Positions 12,170-22,372 of a stretch of DNA of 64,000 nt are shown here, piece after piece (position 1 is the stretch's first letter; each line of letters starts with the position of its first letter). A program made the translations under genes and the position numbers. This stretch comes from Ilyonectria destructans. Lineage: Eukaryota; Ascomycota; Sordariomycetes; Hypocreales; Nectriaceae. The notes beneath the pieces are model-generated. The model did no database searches, had not been told where the DNA came from, and saw nothing but the letters and a program-made list of their open reading frames with translations. The stretch spans positions 1,674,001 through 1,738,000 of the forward strand of contig JAHEWK010000003.1 in the NCBI GenBank assembly GCA_020740775.1, given 5' to 3'.

Positions 12170-15100
12170 TCAAATACCAAAATGCACATACGGAACCCAG
12201 TGAAGTATCGTGGCTCTATCAAGGTCGTCACACAAAATAACATCTCTCGGTATTCGGGCCTTCCTAGAATGTCGTTCGCTGGAACTCTGAACATCGGCCC
12301 CATCTTCTGTCGACAGTGACTCCATCACCATTCTTACGTCAACCGTATCCGTTCGCGTGGCTAGCCATTGATCTCGGAGCTCCCGGCAAGCCGCATGAAG
12401 CCCTTGGCAGACTGACTCGTCTGTCAGCCCTCCGTTTCGTATGCCTTCGTATGTAAGTTTCGCCATCTCTACGCATGATTCATCATTAACTTCCCAAAGA
12501 GTACCAATAACATGACGAAAGCCGGCGAGTTGACACCCACTGATCAGGTGTATACTTTCGTCCACAAATCTCTCATCCTTAATGCGACCTGTTCCGCAGG
12601 CAGAGAGATAGGCAAGAAATGGGGGATTCTTGCGTAGATCTATCTCTAGCAAGTTTGCCACCGTAAGTGGCTCATCTTGCAACAGCAAGTGACTCTTCGA
12701 TGGATCTGTTCCATTTGTATAGCCATGCCCAGCGAAGTGAAATATCTTGCATTGGGGCAAGTGCGAAATGACGTCTTCCTTGCGCCGACCTGGCTCGATA
12801 GGGTGGAGTTTCATAGAGTTGCACAGGTTGTGTAATATCTCGATTTCTTTTGGTGCAAAGGGGAGCCGGATACCACTCCCTGGCGTGCGCTCCATCGCAA
12901 CGAGGAGAGCATGAGCTGAGGTGGAAGGCGTAGTCGGACGTCGTCGCGTATGGATGATTGCTTTGACAGACGAGCTGTATGACGACATCACTCTGTCAAG
13001 CACAGCTTGGCCATTCGTGTGATATCCAGCCGCATGGATTGGGAATTTGGCCAAAGGTCCGGTAGGAATCCACCATACATGGGGCAAGTTTCCTTGTGGA
13101 GGATCAGTGAAGCCCAACGCGCTAAGAACTGGATCCGCAATAGCATCCCATAGCCACTCTAGAATCTCAGGACTACCAAGTCCCTTTTGTGACTTCTCTT
13201 CGATTTCGTGGCGGTTCAGCCGCGGCAAGGATACTGATTGAGTCCCTTGCTGTTGAATGAGTATCGCATCGCAGCGGAACTCACTCACATTGATGACGAT
13301 GATGGGACCGCAGCTCGCCGCACCCATCATTTCCGCTTGGCTCGGCGCAAGCAAGAAGTCATCGAAATCAGGCTTCTGTCGGATTGAGTTGATCAGGTTG
13401 TCTAAATCTTCGCCTGCTTTGTAGCGTCGGTGCGATTGAGCTTGCCATGCAGCGGCCTGGTGATTTTCATTCAGGGCCACGTGCGAGATGGGTCGTGTTT
13501 CTAGTTCTTCCCGAAGACGAATAAAATGTTCTGCCAGTTCCGGATGCTTCTCTTTCAGCTCTAGCACATCTGTTCTCAGCTCTTCAAGAGATGTACCAAG
13601 GACCCCGCGTCCTTGTTCGAGGAAGTTTAGGGCAACCACAGGTCCCTTCCCTGCATGCAATGCTGCGGCTGCTGCGTCCGAGGCAAGACCAACTACTTCG
13701 CCAAGGAGATGTTGCTTGTCGGAATTTTCCAGTGATCGAAGTGTTAGGTCAGGTATGAGGGGAATTGCAATGGCTGATGCGTCGTACGCTTGTTGCCAGC
13801 GGAATTTGTCGGCGTAGCACCAAAGAAGCTTTCTACCAGCTGTGATTCGAGTACTGGCGACTGAGCTAGAGTGGCAAAGAGCAGCTTGGTACTCGGCCGT
13901 GACTGCTTCGAAGTCGCTGATCGCACCTGTTTTCCTGTACCGATCGCTGAGTCGATTTCCGAGGTTTATCAATAATTCTGCGCGTCGCGGATGGGCTTTA
14001 GGCATCGCGTCAATTGCTTCCTGGCAGATTCGAAGAGCCTCGTTCAGATCGGCCATATCCCCAGTTCTTTTGAAGACGTCCCCAAGTCGATTACCAAGAT
14101 TCGATAGGAGAAGAGCTCTATTTGGATGACCCTCAGGGGTCCCATCGACAGCCTCACGCCCCACCCGGATGGCTTCTTTGAGATCAACTTCTGCCCCAGT
14201 TGCTAAGAATCGATCGCCGAGCCGGATTTGAAGATTGTTTAAGCGTTTTGCACGGCTGATATGCCTCTCTGGCGTCATCTTCACCGATTCTCGAATCAAT
14301 TCAATTGACTCGTCGAGATCACCTTCTGCTCCTGTTCTTGCATATCGATCACCGAGTTGAAGTCCAAGGTTGTTTAGGAGGCTGACCCTGTTCGGATGTT
14401 CCTTTGGCATTGAAGTGAACGCTTCCCGACCAACCCGAATAGCCTCTTCGAGATCAGACATGGCTCCTGTCCGCAAAAAGCGATCCCCAAATAAACTAGC
14501 AAGGGTAGCTAAGAATATCGGGCGGGATATGTGCGTCTCCGGCTCAGGGGCGGCATCGACGGCCTCTTGCGCCGCTCGAATCGCTTCCCCGAGTTCGGCT
14601 ACTGCCCCTGTCTTGGAGTATTCATAGCCAAGGAAAATGGCAAGGTTATTCAGACGCCCCGCCCGACGCATTTGGCCTGCTGGAGTCGTATTCACCGCTT
14701 CGCGACAAAGTCGAATGGCCTCTTTCAGATCTGATTCCGTTCCGGCTTGCGCATATCTATCGCCGAGCCGAGCCCCAAGGTTGTTCAAGTATCCAGCGCG
14801 GCCAGGTTGGTTCTCAGGGCTTCCATTGACCGCTTCCCACCCAACTCGAATAGCCTCTTCAAGATCGACCTCTGCGCCGGTTCTTGAATATCGAAAGCCC
14901 AGCGTAAGCCCGAGACCATCGAGGCGCACTGGGCCCTCTGGGTGCTTGTTGGGAGTCATCCTTACAGCTTCTCTCCCCAGTCGAATTGCTTCTTCGAGGC
15001 ACATTATTGAACCTGTTCTTAAATAGCTCTGGGCAAGATGGGTTCCAAGATTGTGTAAGACATTTGCACGATGTGGGTGGCCCTCGTGAGCTACGTCGAC

Positions 15101-15955
15101 GGCTTTTTGTCCCATACGAATGGCCTCATCAAGATCAGACAGTAAGCCTGTTTTTGAGTATAGAGTGGCGAGTTGGGCTCCAAGGTTGGTTATATGATCT
15201 GCCTGGTGCGGATGCCCCTCGGGAGTGGCATTGACAGCCTCCGTTTCTAGTTGAATAGTCTCCTGGAGATCATGAATTGACCCCGTTACGGAATATCGTT
15301 TACCGAGGAAATTTCCCAAATTCATGAGCACTTCTGATCGATCTTTGTCGTCCTTGGGGGTCAAATGTACGGCCTGGCGTCCCAACTGAATAGCCTCTTC
15401 AAGATCAACCATCGCATGAGTTCTCGAGTATTGAGTGGCAAGTCGAACAGCAAGATTGTACAGAAGCCTTGCATAGTGTGGATGGTGCTCCGTTGATAAA
15501 ACAACCGCATCCCGCCCCGCTTGAACGGCTTGTTCAAGATCGGCCATTGATCCAGTCTGTAGAAAACGGTCTCCCAGTCGATTTCCAAGATTGGTCAAGA
15601 GTGCTGCTCTGTTTGGGTGTCCATCAGGGACAAGAGTGAGAGCCTCCAGGGTGACTTGGATGGATTTTTCAACATCGGATATTGCCCCGGACCTGAGATA
15701 TCGATCGCCAAGTAGGGTTCCAACATTTCCCAAAACTCCAGGGCGATCTGGATGATTCTCAGCGATCGTATCAACCACTTGCAGGCTGATCCGAATGGCA
15801 TCTTCAAGGTCTGTCATTGATTTCGTTGTCGCATACCGATCACCCAGTCGATTTGAAAAGTAGATTAGGAGTGACGGCCGCTTTGGATGACTGTCTGGGA
15901 TTGCCTTCAAAGCTTCCCGTATCATTTGTATCTCATCACTGTCGACCTCGGCCAT
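12170..15955 (-). CDS. TPR-CHAT protein (caspase-like protease domain)
   Basis: Intronless, 1261 aa from the ATG at 15955. Residues about 10-690 hold 15 tandem units of about 45 residues with the pattern NLGxRLGDRYxxTG...DLEEAIRxGREAV..TPEGHPNRA, i.e. tetratricopeptide-like helical pairs. A linker follows, and the C-terminal third is a CHAT domain, the caspase/separase-like fold. The histidine of HFAGHG (His1077) and cysteine of LSACGTG (Cys1120) are both present, so the protease should be active. The order sensor repeats, then caspase-like effector, resembles fungal NLR-like and bacterial TPR-CHAT proteins in which repeat-mediated activation releases proteolysis and often cell death. No NACHT or NB-ARC domain is present. 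Substrate and trigger are unknown. Confidence 0.92.
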   Translation of the reverse strand: MAEVDSDEIQMIREALKAIPDSHPKRPSLLIYFSNRLGDRYATTKSMTDLEDAIRISLQVVDTIAENHPDRPGVLGNVGTLLGDRYLRSGAISDVEKSIQVTLEALTLVPDGHPNRAALLTNLGNRLGDRFLQTGSMADLEQAVQAGRDAVVLSTEHHPHYARLLYNLAVRLATQYSRTHAMVDLEEAIQLGRQAVHLTPKDDKDRSEVLMNLGNFLGKRYSVTGSIHDLQETIQLETEAVNATPEGHPHQADHITNLGAQLATLYSKTGLLSDLDEAIRMGQKAVDVAHEGHPHRANVLHNLGTHLAQSYLRTGSIMCLEEAIRLGREAVRMTPNKHPEGPVRLDGLGLTLGFRYSRTGAEVDLEEAIRVGWEAVNGSPENQPGRAGYLNNLGARLGDRYAQAGTESDLKEAIRLCREAVNTTPAGQMRRAGRLNNLAIFLGYEYSKTGAVAELGEAIRAAQEAVDAAPEPETHISRPIFLATLASLFGDRFLRTGAMSDLEEAIRVGREAFTSMPKEHPNRVSLLNNLGLQLGDRYARTGAEGDLDESIELIRESVKMTPERHISRAKRLNNLQIRLGDRFLATGAEVDLKEAIRVGREAVDGTPEGHPNRALLLSNLGNRLGDVFKRTGDMADLNEALRICQEAIDAMPKAHPRRAELLINLGNRLSDRYRKTGAISDFEAVTAEYQAALCHSSSVASTRITAGRKLLWCYADKFRWQQAYDASAIAIPLIPDLTLRSLENSDKQHLLGEVVGLASDAAAAALHAGKGPVVALNFLEQGRGVLGTSLEELRTDVLELKEKHPELAEHFIRLREELETRPISHVALNENHQAAAWQAQSHRRYKAGEDLDNLINSIRQKPDFDDFLLAPSQAEMMGAASCGPIIVINVSEFRCDAILIQQQGTQSVSLPRLNRHEIEEKSQKGLGSPEILEWLWDAIADPVLSALGFTDPPQGNLPHVWWIPTGPLAKFPIHAAGYHTNGQAVLDRVMSSYSSSVKAIIHTRRRPTTPSTSAHALLVAMERTPGSGIRLPFAPKEIEILHNLCNSMKLHPIEPGRRKEDVISHLPQCKIFHFAGHGYTNGTDPSKSHLLLQDEPLTVANLLEIDLRKNPPFLAYLSACGTGRIKDERFVDESIHLISGCQLAGFRHVIGTLWEVNDESCVEMAKLTYEGIRNGGLTDESVCQGLHAACRELRDQWLATRTDTVDVRMVMESLSTEDGADVQSSSERHSRKARIPRDVILCDDLDRATILHWVPYVHFGI

Positions 15956-18691
15956 CTTTCGTATTACCAAGTGTAAGAAACAGAGTATTCTAGTGACGGC
16001 GGAGAAGTTTGAGGTTGTATTGAGAGAATTTTAGCCGCGTCTTTGAATTACGAGGCGTATGTCACATACGACTGTCTATCAAGGGCGACGTGGTCAGCCG
16101 ACCGGTGGGAAGAGATGAATTTGTGGCTGAGCGTTGAGTGCTGAAACTGCGAATTCAGTATAGCCTACATGTACGAAGTACATGATCGGGCTGTTCCCCG
16201 AAGCCGATTGCCTTGCACGTAACTCTGGCAGGGCGTCTGACAATGCAATGCTGCCTAAAATGAACCTGTGACCGCTCTTTAACTCCCCTTTTGCGTACGT
16301 GAATGAAAATGAGGCGAGCTAGTTCAACATGTCCTGCACTGCACGGGTGCAATCACCATTCAAACTGCAGTTCGCATGTTTGATGGCACCTCTACTTGGT
16401 TACATCGAATAGCCCCTGTCTTCGGTGTCACCACGCCCCCTTCGATAGTTCAAGTGCACCGCGCCCGTCAGATTATAGCGTATTTTTGCCTGGACAATCT
16501 CGCCATGCCCCCCACGCGGATTCTCTGAGTCTCACTCGGTCGCCTTCAGGTTTGCCTCGGCCAAGCGGATTGCCACGCTCCAAGATAAAAAAAAAAACGA
16601 CAATTGACAAATAGAAATGACAATATGTAGAACGCGAGACTGTCCAATTACCATAGCATGCCAATACATCACCACTAAGCCTCTAACTGCTCTTAATGAC
16701 TGCTCAGTGAGGAAAGTTCAAGAAATCCGGCCCCTCCGTGTTGTCGCCTAGCGTAGGAGCCCAGTTCAGGACACGAACATGAACCTGTATTAACAATCAC
16801 TCTGCTTCCTTTGCTGCGACAGATTCTCCTGGGAAGGATTCATGACCCAGGAGCTAGACTATTTGACTTCATTTTTCTGGTTCTGACGTTCAATGAATAC
16901 TTCAACCCTGAATTCCCATTTACCAGCCTCAAAAGATTGTGGGCCGGGTGTAGGGTAGCCACGCGAATGCAAGTTGAGCGATTATGTGCCGTGCTGTACT
17001 TTGGCTTTTTAGCCTGACTCGTAGAGGGGCGAGGCTTCGGGAGGATCTCGCCGAGAATTATGTCATAGAACCCACATGACTCGCAGTCAATAAGTAGTGG
17101 AGGAGCTGAGAAAAGGTTTCGTCTTGTCGGCCGGCATAGAACTACGCGCCAAAAGCCCACACAGGTCCTCGAAGCGCCTAAGCACACTATGTTGTTACGC
17201 AGGCTTGGATATCCAATGAACGGAGCAGTTCCATAAGTTGCACTGGGTTTCTCAGCCCATTCCCTAATCTAGTAAACACGGTTTCCCTTGCACGTTAAGT
17301 TGGCTCAACATGAAATGGAGTGTCGTGCTCGTGTTGTTAGTTACACCACGTAGCAGTTCTATCGATGACCCAGATACTAGCCGTAAGTCTGCTCGGCTTC
17401 ATGCCCGCGTTCCTGACTCCGACACTGTTGAGAAACCTTTCGATATCCGGTTTATCCGCAAGAGAAGGGTATATAATACTGGGCTTCGATCCGGCTGCTC
17501 CGATAGCGCCGATATGAAGGGCCGTTCATTAGTCATATTTTCGGCATCATGCGGCAAGGGGTTACACATTGTTGTAAGGCTTGGGTGCCGGAGGTGTCTT
17601 TCCTACTCATGACGGGCTCCACACTTGGCTTATTCATGAGTCGGAGCAAAAACCGGCCTCCGCTCTCCTCAACCTCTGTATGCTCGTCTCCGCCGATCCT
17701 TAATAGTAGCAGATTGTTAATGGCGCGTGGTCATAGCTCCATAAGCGAGGCCTTCTCAATCTCGGCCCCATACCTTAACTCGTCTAGAAGGAGTGGACCA
17801 CTGACTGAGGCGGGCAAAAGATCAGATAAGATATGGGTTGTGTTAGAATGACATGGTTTCTTTGACAGCCGGTTCCTGCATCATTAACCCCGCTTATGTT
17901 TCCACCTTATATCCCAAACGGGTGGATGAATGCCTTTGCCCCCTGCGGTAGGGCCGAGCCTGTCGTAATTTCACACGGAACTCGGAACGCGATGACCGAG
18001 GTCGGCCACGCGGTACCACGCCACCCAGACCATATCTTTCCAATTTGCTTTACCTTGGCCGTTACTTCGTTGTTCTGTACGTGACTGACCTGGAACCATT
18101 TTGAAGCAGGGAAGAACTCATCTCTACTGATACATTCCCATCACCGGAAATCACAAGATACTCATCATAGCATCTCGACCACACACCATGATTCAAACCT
18201 ATGACATCACCCGAGCTTATTCCATGATTTTTCCGTTCAAGATCCCTGTCATGAACTAGCCGGCGGCACTCCAAGGCACATCCTGTCGGACCGTGCTGGG
18301 AAGCTCGTGGCAAATGACGGAAGAAACTACCTCAACAGGCCTAGTTTGTCTAGTCGCCGAAGGAAGAAATTTTAGCTTGAACCTTGCACACATCCGTGAC
18401 ACCTACGTGATGACATTTTCAGCAACTTCTCACTGCTTTGCTTATTAAATATGGAGACGACAGGGTCAATACTTGTTCAATAGACCCGAAATCGTGGCAT
18501 GGGGCGTCGGGTGTCGGTAGTTGAAACAAGTCAGTTGAACAGGGTTCGGAGCGCCTCATTTGTAAGGTTGGAGAAGACCCTGTTTCTTCGTTACCAAACA
18601 AGTAATAAAGATCGACGTGCCCTCCACCACTCTGCATTTGTGTCCATTGGCAAAGACCTTCTTCCAATTATACTCACCCGACAACTTCATC
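15956..18691. other. 2.7-kb region without an intact gene
   Basis: Upstream of the minus-strand TPR-CHAT gene and of the plus-strand GMC gene, so both promoters should lie here. Around 17515-17850 the minus strand reads as protein-like sequence with one in-frame stop (see findings). A 12-base poly-A run lies near 16588. No gasdermin-like or other effector gene was found beside the CHAT gene. Confidence 0.4.
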
Positions 18692-20361
18692 ATGCGTCTG
18701 GTTTCTCTCGGAGGCCTTTCGGCCTTGGCCCTGGCCATGACGGCGACCGCGGCTTCGACATACGACTACATTGTCGTGGGCGGTGGGCCTGCCGGCATCA
18801 TCACAGCCGAGCGACTCTCAGCAGCCAACAAGAAGGTCCTTCTCCTTGAGCGAGGATCAGGTCCTACCGTTGAGACTGGTTCCAACAACACCCTCAGCTG
18901 GGACGACTCGTTGACGCCTGTCGATGTCCCGGGCCTGACCTCTGCCGTCGGTAGCTTGACCAACTACATGTGCACTGACACTGGAGGCAATGCTGCATGT
19001 GTGCTTGGTGGTGGTGTCACAATCAACTATATGGTCTTTGTCCACCCGCCAGACCATGACTTTGACGATAAGTGGCCTAAGGGCTGGAAGTGGAGCAACA
19101 TCGCTCCCGCAGCCAAGAGGCTCTATAACCGAAACCCTGGAACTACCCTTCCCTCAAAGGATGGCCAGCGCTACGATCAGGGCCTGTACTCGACCCTGTC
19201 CAGCTTTTTCGACAGCATCGGCTGGACCTCTGTCGACATGATCAAGCAGCCCAACGAGAAGCATCAGGTCTACAGCTACCCCTCGTGGAACATCAAGGAT
19301 GCTATGCGTGCTGGACCCGTACGAACTTATCTCCCTTTGGCCGAAGCGCGAGACAACTTCGCTCTCCGCCTTGGCACCAAGGTCATTCGCGTTGTGCGCT
19401 CCGGCTCCAAGGTGACTGGCGTTGAGGTCGAGGACTCTGAAGGCAAGAGTGAGATCATTAAGCTTACTAAGAATGGAAGAGTCGTCCTATCCGCAGGCGC
19501 GATGTCGACGCCCCGACTTCTCTTCAACTCTGGTATTGGACCTCAGGCGCAGATCTTGACGGCAAACAAGACCGGCGTCACCCTTCCCCCTAAGAAGGAC
19601 TGGATTGAGCTACCCGTTGGCAAGAACCTTAAGGACCACCCTATCTTCTCTATTAATGTAAAGACGAACGACACTTGGGGTGTTTTCGACAGCACCGGTG
19701 TGGTCAACGGCTCTGATACTACCGACATCAACCAGTATGAAAACAAGGACTCGGGCATCTTAACTCAGGGCAGGCACCGCCTTATCTTCTTCAGCTCCAA
19801 GGCTGGAGCGGATGGAATCACGCGATACTATCAGGGATCTTGTGCAGCTTCGGGCGAGGGTATCGTCCAGATCAAGGTGTACATGACCCACGGACTTACA
19901 TCAGAGGGTGTTTTGGGACTCTCAGAGGATGGCAGCACCACTATTGAGACTTCGCCCTATCTTCAGACCGACGGCGACCTCGAGGCCGCAACCTCATTTG
20001 TCCAGGACATGGTCGACTCTATTACCTCTGCTTCCGCCGGCTTTGAGCTTCAGACGTACACCAATACGTCCGCGATTATAGGCTCTCAGACCTCCGGAAA
20101 CCACTTCGTTGGCACGGCAAAGATGGGCACCGACGATGGCCGCAAGGGTGGCTCTTCCGTTGTTGATACTAACACTAAGGTGTACGGAATGGACAACCTG
20201 GTAAGAGTCTTCTGTTACAATACTTTTGAAGAAAATACTAACTGGTATTCTAGTTTATTTCTGATGCTAGCATCCATCCCGATGTTCCCACTGGTAACAG
20301 CCAGACCATTGTTATGGTTGCCGCGGAGATGGCAGTGGCTAAGATCCTTGCTTGTAAATAA
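18692..20361 (+). CDS. Secreted GMC oxidoreductase, cellobiose-dehydrogenase flavodomain type
   Basis: Two exons, 18692-20200 and 20254-20361 (intron with TACTAAC branch site), 538 aa. A hydrophobic signal peptide ends near residue 20-22. The ADP-binding GGGPAG motif is at 30-35, and the active site shows His471 in NHFVGTAKMG and Asn518 in DVPTGNSQTIV, the His/Asn pair used by cellobiose dehydrogenase-type flavoenzymes. The second exon is needed to supply the Asn and the closing helix. There is no N-terminal haem cytochrome domain and no cellulose-binding module, so this is a stand-alone dehydrogenase. Such enzymes oxidise sugars outside the cell and can pass electrons to quinones or lytic polysaccharide monooxygenases. 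Exact sugar unknown. Confidence 0.93.
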
Positions 20362-21136
20362 ACCTTGCAACGCCTGGAGTGTTCGCAGGACGTGCAATTT
20401 GTAAATATTTTAACCCAGACTAGTGCGTAACTAGCAATGTACCTAGCTATACTGTCAATATGGATATATTTGAGAGAAACTAAATAACTCAAGTTATGTT
20501 TTCTTGCCTAGCATCGAATTTGCTTCGAAGTATGGAGAAACAATCTCCTTCTCATCGACACCACGCAAAGGGTAGTTGACCCTCGCCGAGATCACATAGA
20601 CGTATATATTCCGTGTGCATCAACCATGACCAAAACCTGCCAAACAGAACATGTCCCATGTTGTTAGTGTTCTTGTTCTTACAACGAACATATCTCAGAC
20701 GCCAGAGTACAGTGGCCTCTTTCAATCACTAATGACAAATGAGGCCAAAAAGCCCGGGTCTGTGCACGTCATAATAATGGGCGCACCAAGGACTCAGATG
20801 AACAGTGGCTTTGTTACTAGGATCAGACATTACTCCAAAGTGGTGGTAGAACATCGTAATCAATGAACACTTCGATCTGGGAACACTAATAAATCCCCAC
20901 CTTGTTCAAAAATAATGCATTTCTGCCAAACGTTGAGACTCGCCACTATAAATTGTTACTATTTCACTCCGGAATTATGTTTCAGTCCGGCAATCTCAAC
21001 ACACCACAAACTCGAAATTATCACCAACAACTTAAGAGAACCAAACGAACTTTTTCTTAAACACAGGATCTTGGGATATCACCAAGCTCAAGGAACCAGT
21101 TTCAGAAACCTGCGCAAATCGCAATTCTATCCAACA
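20362..21136. other. Intergenic region between GMC and APH-fold genes
   Basis: An open frame runs without stop from 20915 into the APH-fold gene, but the part before 21137 lacks family similarity and is read as 5' leader. Nothing else is recognised. Confidence 0.4.
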
Positions 21137-22372
21137 ATGGTTGGTTACTCCATCCCTGCAGACCAGCTCCTTGATCATACTCCCGATGAAAGTTTCTATG
21201 CCCTTGCTAGATCACTCGCTACGAGACCGGGAATTGTGAGGGGACCAACCGCGCCCTCCTGTGTAGTTCGAAACTTGAATTCCACCAATGTGACGATCAC
21301 TGTTAACGTTGATGACTACAGAGTGGTCATCTGGAGTCCGACTACGGCCTGGGAAGTAGGTGCGATGTTTCCAAAAGTTCAAGTAAACTTCCTGGCTCAC
21401 CTTTATACCCTCAAATCCCTGGAGAAGCTTGAAAATTTTCCATCTCCTCGAGTCTTGGATTGGAATATCTCGACCCACAATCTGATTGAAGCCCCGTACA
21501 TCTGCATGACCCATTTGCCGGGCCAGCGCTTGTCTGATGCTTGGTTTGACAAGTCCAGTCCGATACCGCTGGAACAGCGACGGTTGAGAACACTCCAGTC
21601 TTTTGCTGATGATATGGCTACACTGTCCAACAGCAAGCCATTTACCAAGATCGGATCCTGGAATTTGGAGAACGGAAGCTACAATATCCGGACTGGTGTC
21701 GAAAATAAAGAAGATGGCACAGGAGCGACGTCATCGTTCCCAGATTTGGGCACAGATCGCGAGTTTTTTAATCTCGTATTCGAGGACAACTGGATGAATG
21801 GGGCACGAAGGTTCACCCTGATGATGAGTGAACTGCTGCCACTCAAAGACGGTCCAGGGCAATTCGTATTACGAATGCCCTGTTTGGAAATGAAAAATAT
21901 CCTCGTTGATGAAGAGGGATCCATCACAGGACTATTGAACTGGGAGTGCACGACGGCGTGGCCAGCATGGATGGGGCCAACTTACCCGGCATGGATTTGT
22001 CAAGACGTTGTGGCCGACATGAGCGATTACGAAAATGACATCTCACATGAAAAGGCGCTGGAGTATCGTCGATACTTCCGGCAGCAGCTTGGTGTCAGAC
22101 TGAACGACCCCGATGATCAACAATGGTGTCAGGCTTCTCATATTCGCCGCTTGATCTGGCTCGCAGCCACCGATCTGGACTCTCGACCCTGGATTTGCGT
22201 GTCGGTGCTGGCAAAGTTGCTGGGGACGCCCCTGGACACCGGCGAGGACTACGCGAAGCATCGGGGAGAACTCGCGCAAAAGCTGGCACGAATGGGATAC
22301 CCCGATTACCCCGAAGAAGATTTCCAAGCCATAAGGGTCAAGTTCAAGACATGGATGGATTCAACTGAATAA
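21137..22372 (+). CDS. APH-fold (aminoglycoside phosphotransferase-like) protein, candidate pseudokinase
   Basis: Intronless, 411 aa from the ATG at 21137; the frame stays open upstream to 20915. The C-lobe matches fungal APH-family proteins: FVLR, then a catalytic-loop position, then NILVDEEGSITG and a metal-loop position followed by WE. However, the usual HPDL.xxxN loop reads RMPCLEMKN, so the catalytic Asp is Cys249 and the preceding His is Met; the metal-binding Asp of GIIDWE is Asn268. The N-lobe is short. Fungal APH relatives include small-molecule kinases and many uncharacterised proteins. Loss of both acidic residues argues against normal phosphotransfer, although unusual catalysis cannot be excluded. 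Its link to the neighbouring GMC gene is unclear. Confidence 0.8.
   Translation: MVGYSIPADQLLDHTPDESFYALARSLATRPGIVRGPTAPSCVVRNLNSTNVTITVNVDDYRVVIWSPTTAWEVGAMFPKVQVNFLAHLYTLKSLEKLENFPSPRVLDWNISTHNLIEAPYICMTHLPGQRLSDAWFDKSSPIPLEQRRLRTLQSFADDMATLSNSKPFTKIGSWNLENGSYNIRTGVENKEDGTGATSSFPDLGTDREFFNLVFEDNWMNGARRFTLMMSELLPLKDGPGQFVLRMPCLEMKNILVDEEGSITGLLNWECTTAWPAWMGPTYPAWICQDVVADMSDYENDISHEKALEYRRYFRQQLGVRLNDPDDQQWCQASHIRRLIWLAATDLDSRPWICVSVLAKLLGTPLDTGEDYAKHRGELAQKLARMGYPDYPEEDFQAIRVKFKTWMDSTE

Noticed and set aside
12170..18691. Gasdermin or other death effector beside the CHAT gene
   Set aside because: Neighbouring frames were read on both strands; none has gasdermin-like length or features.
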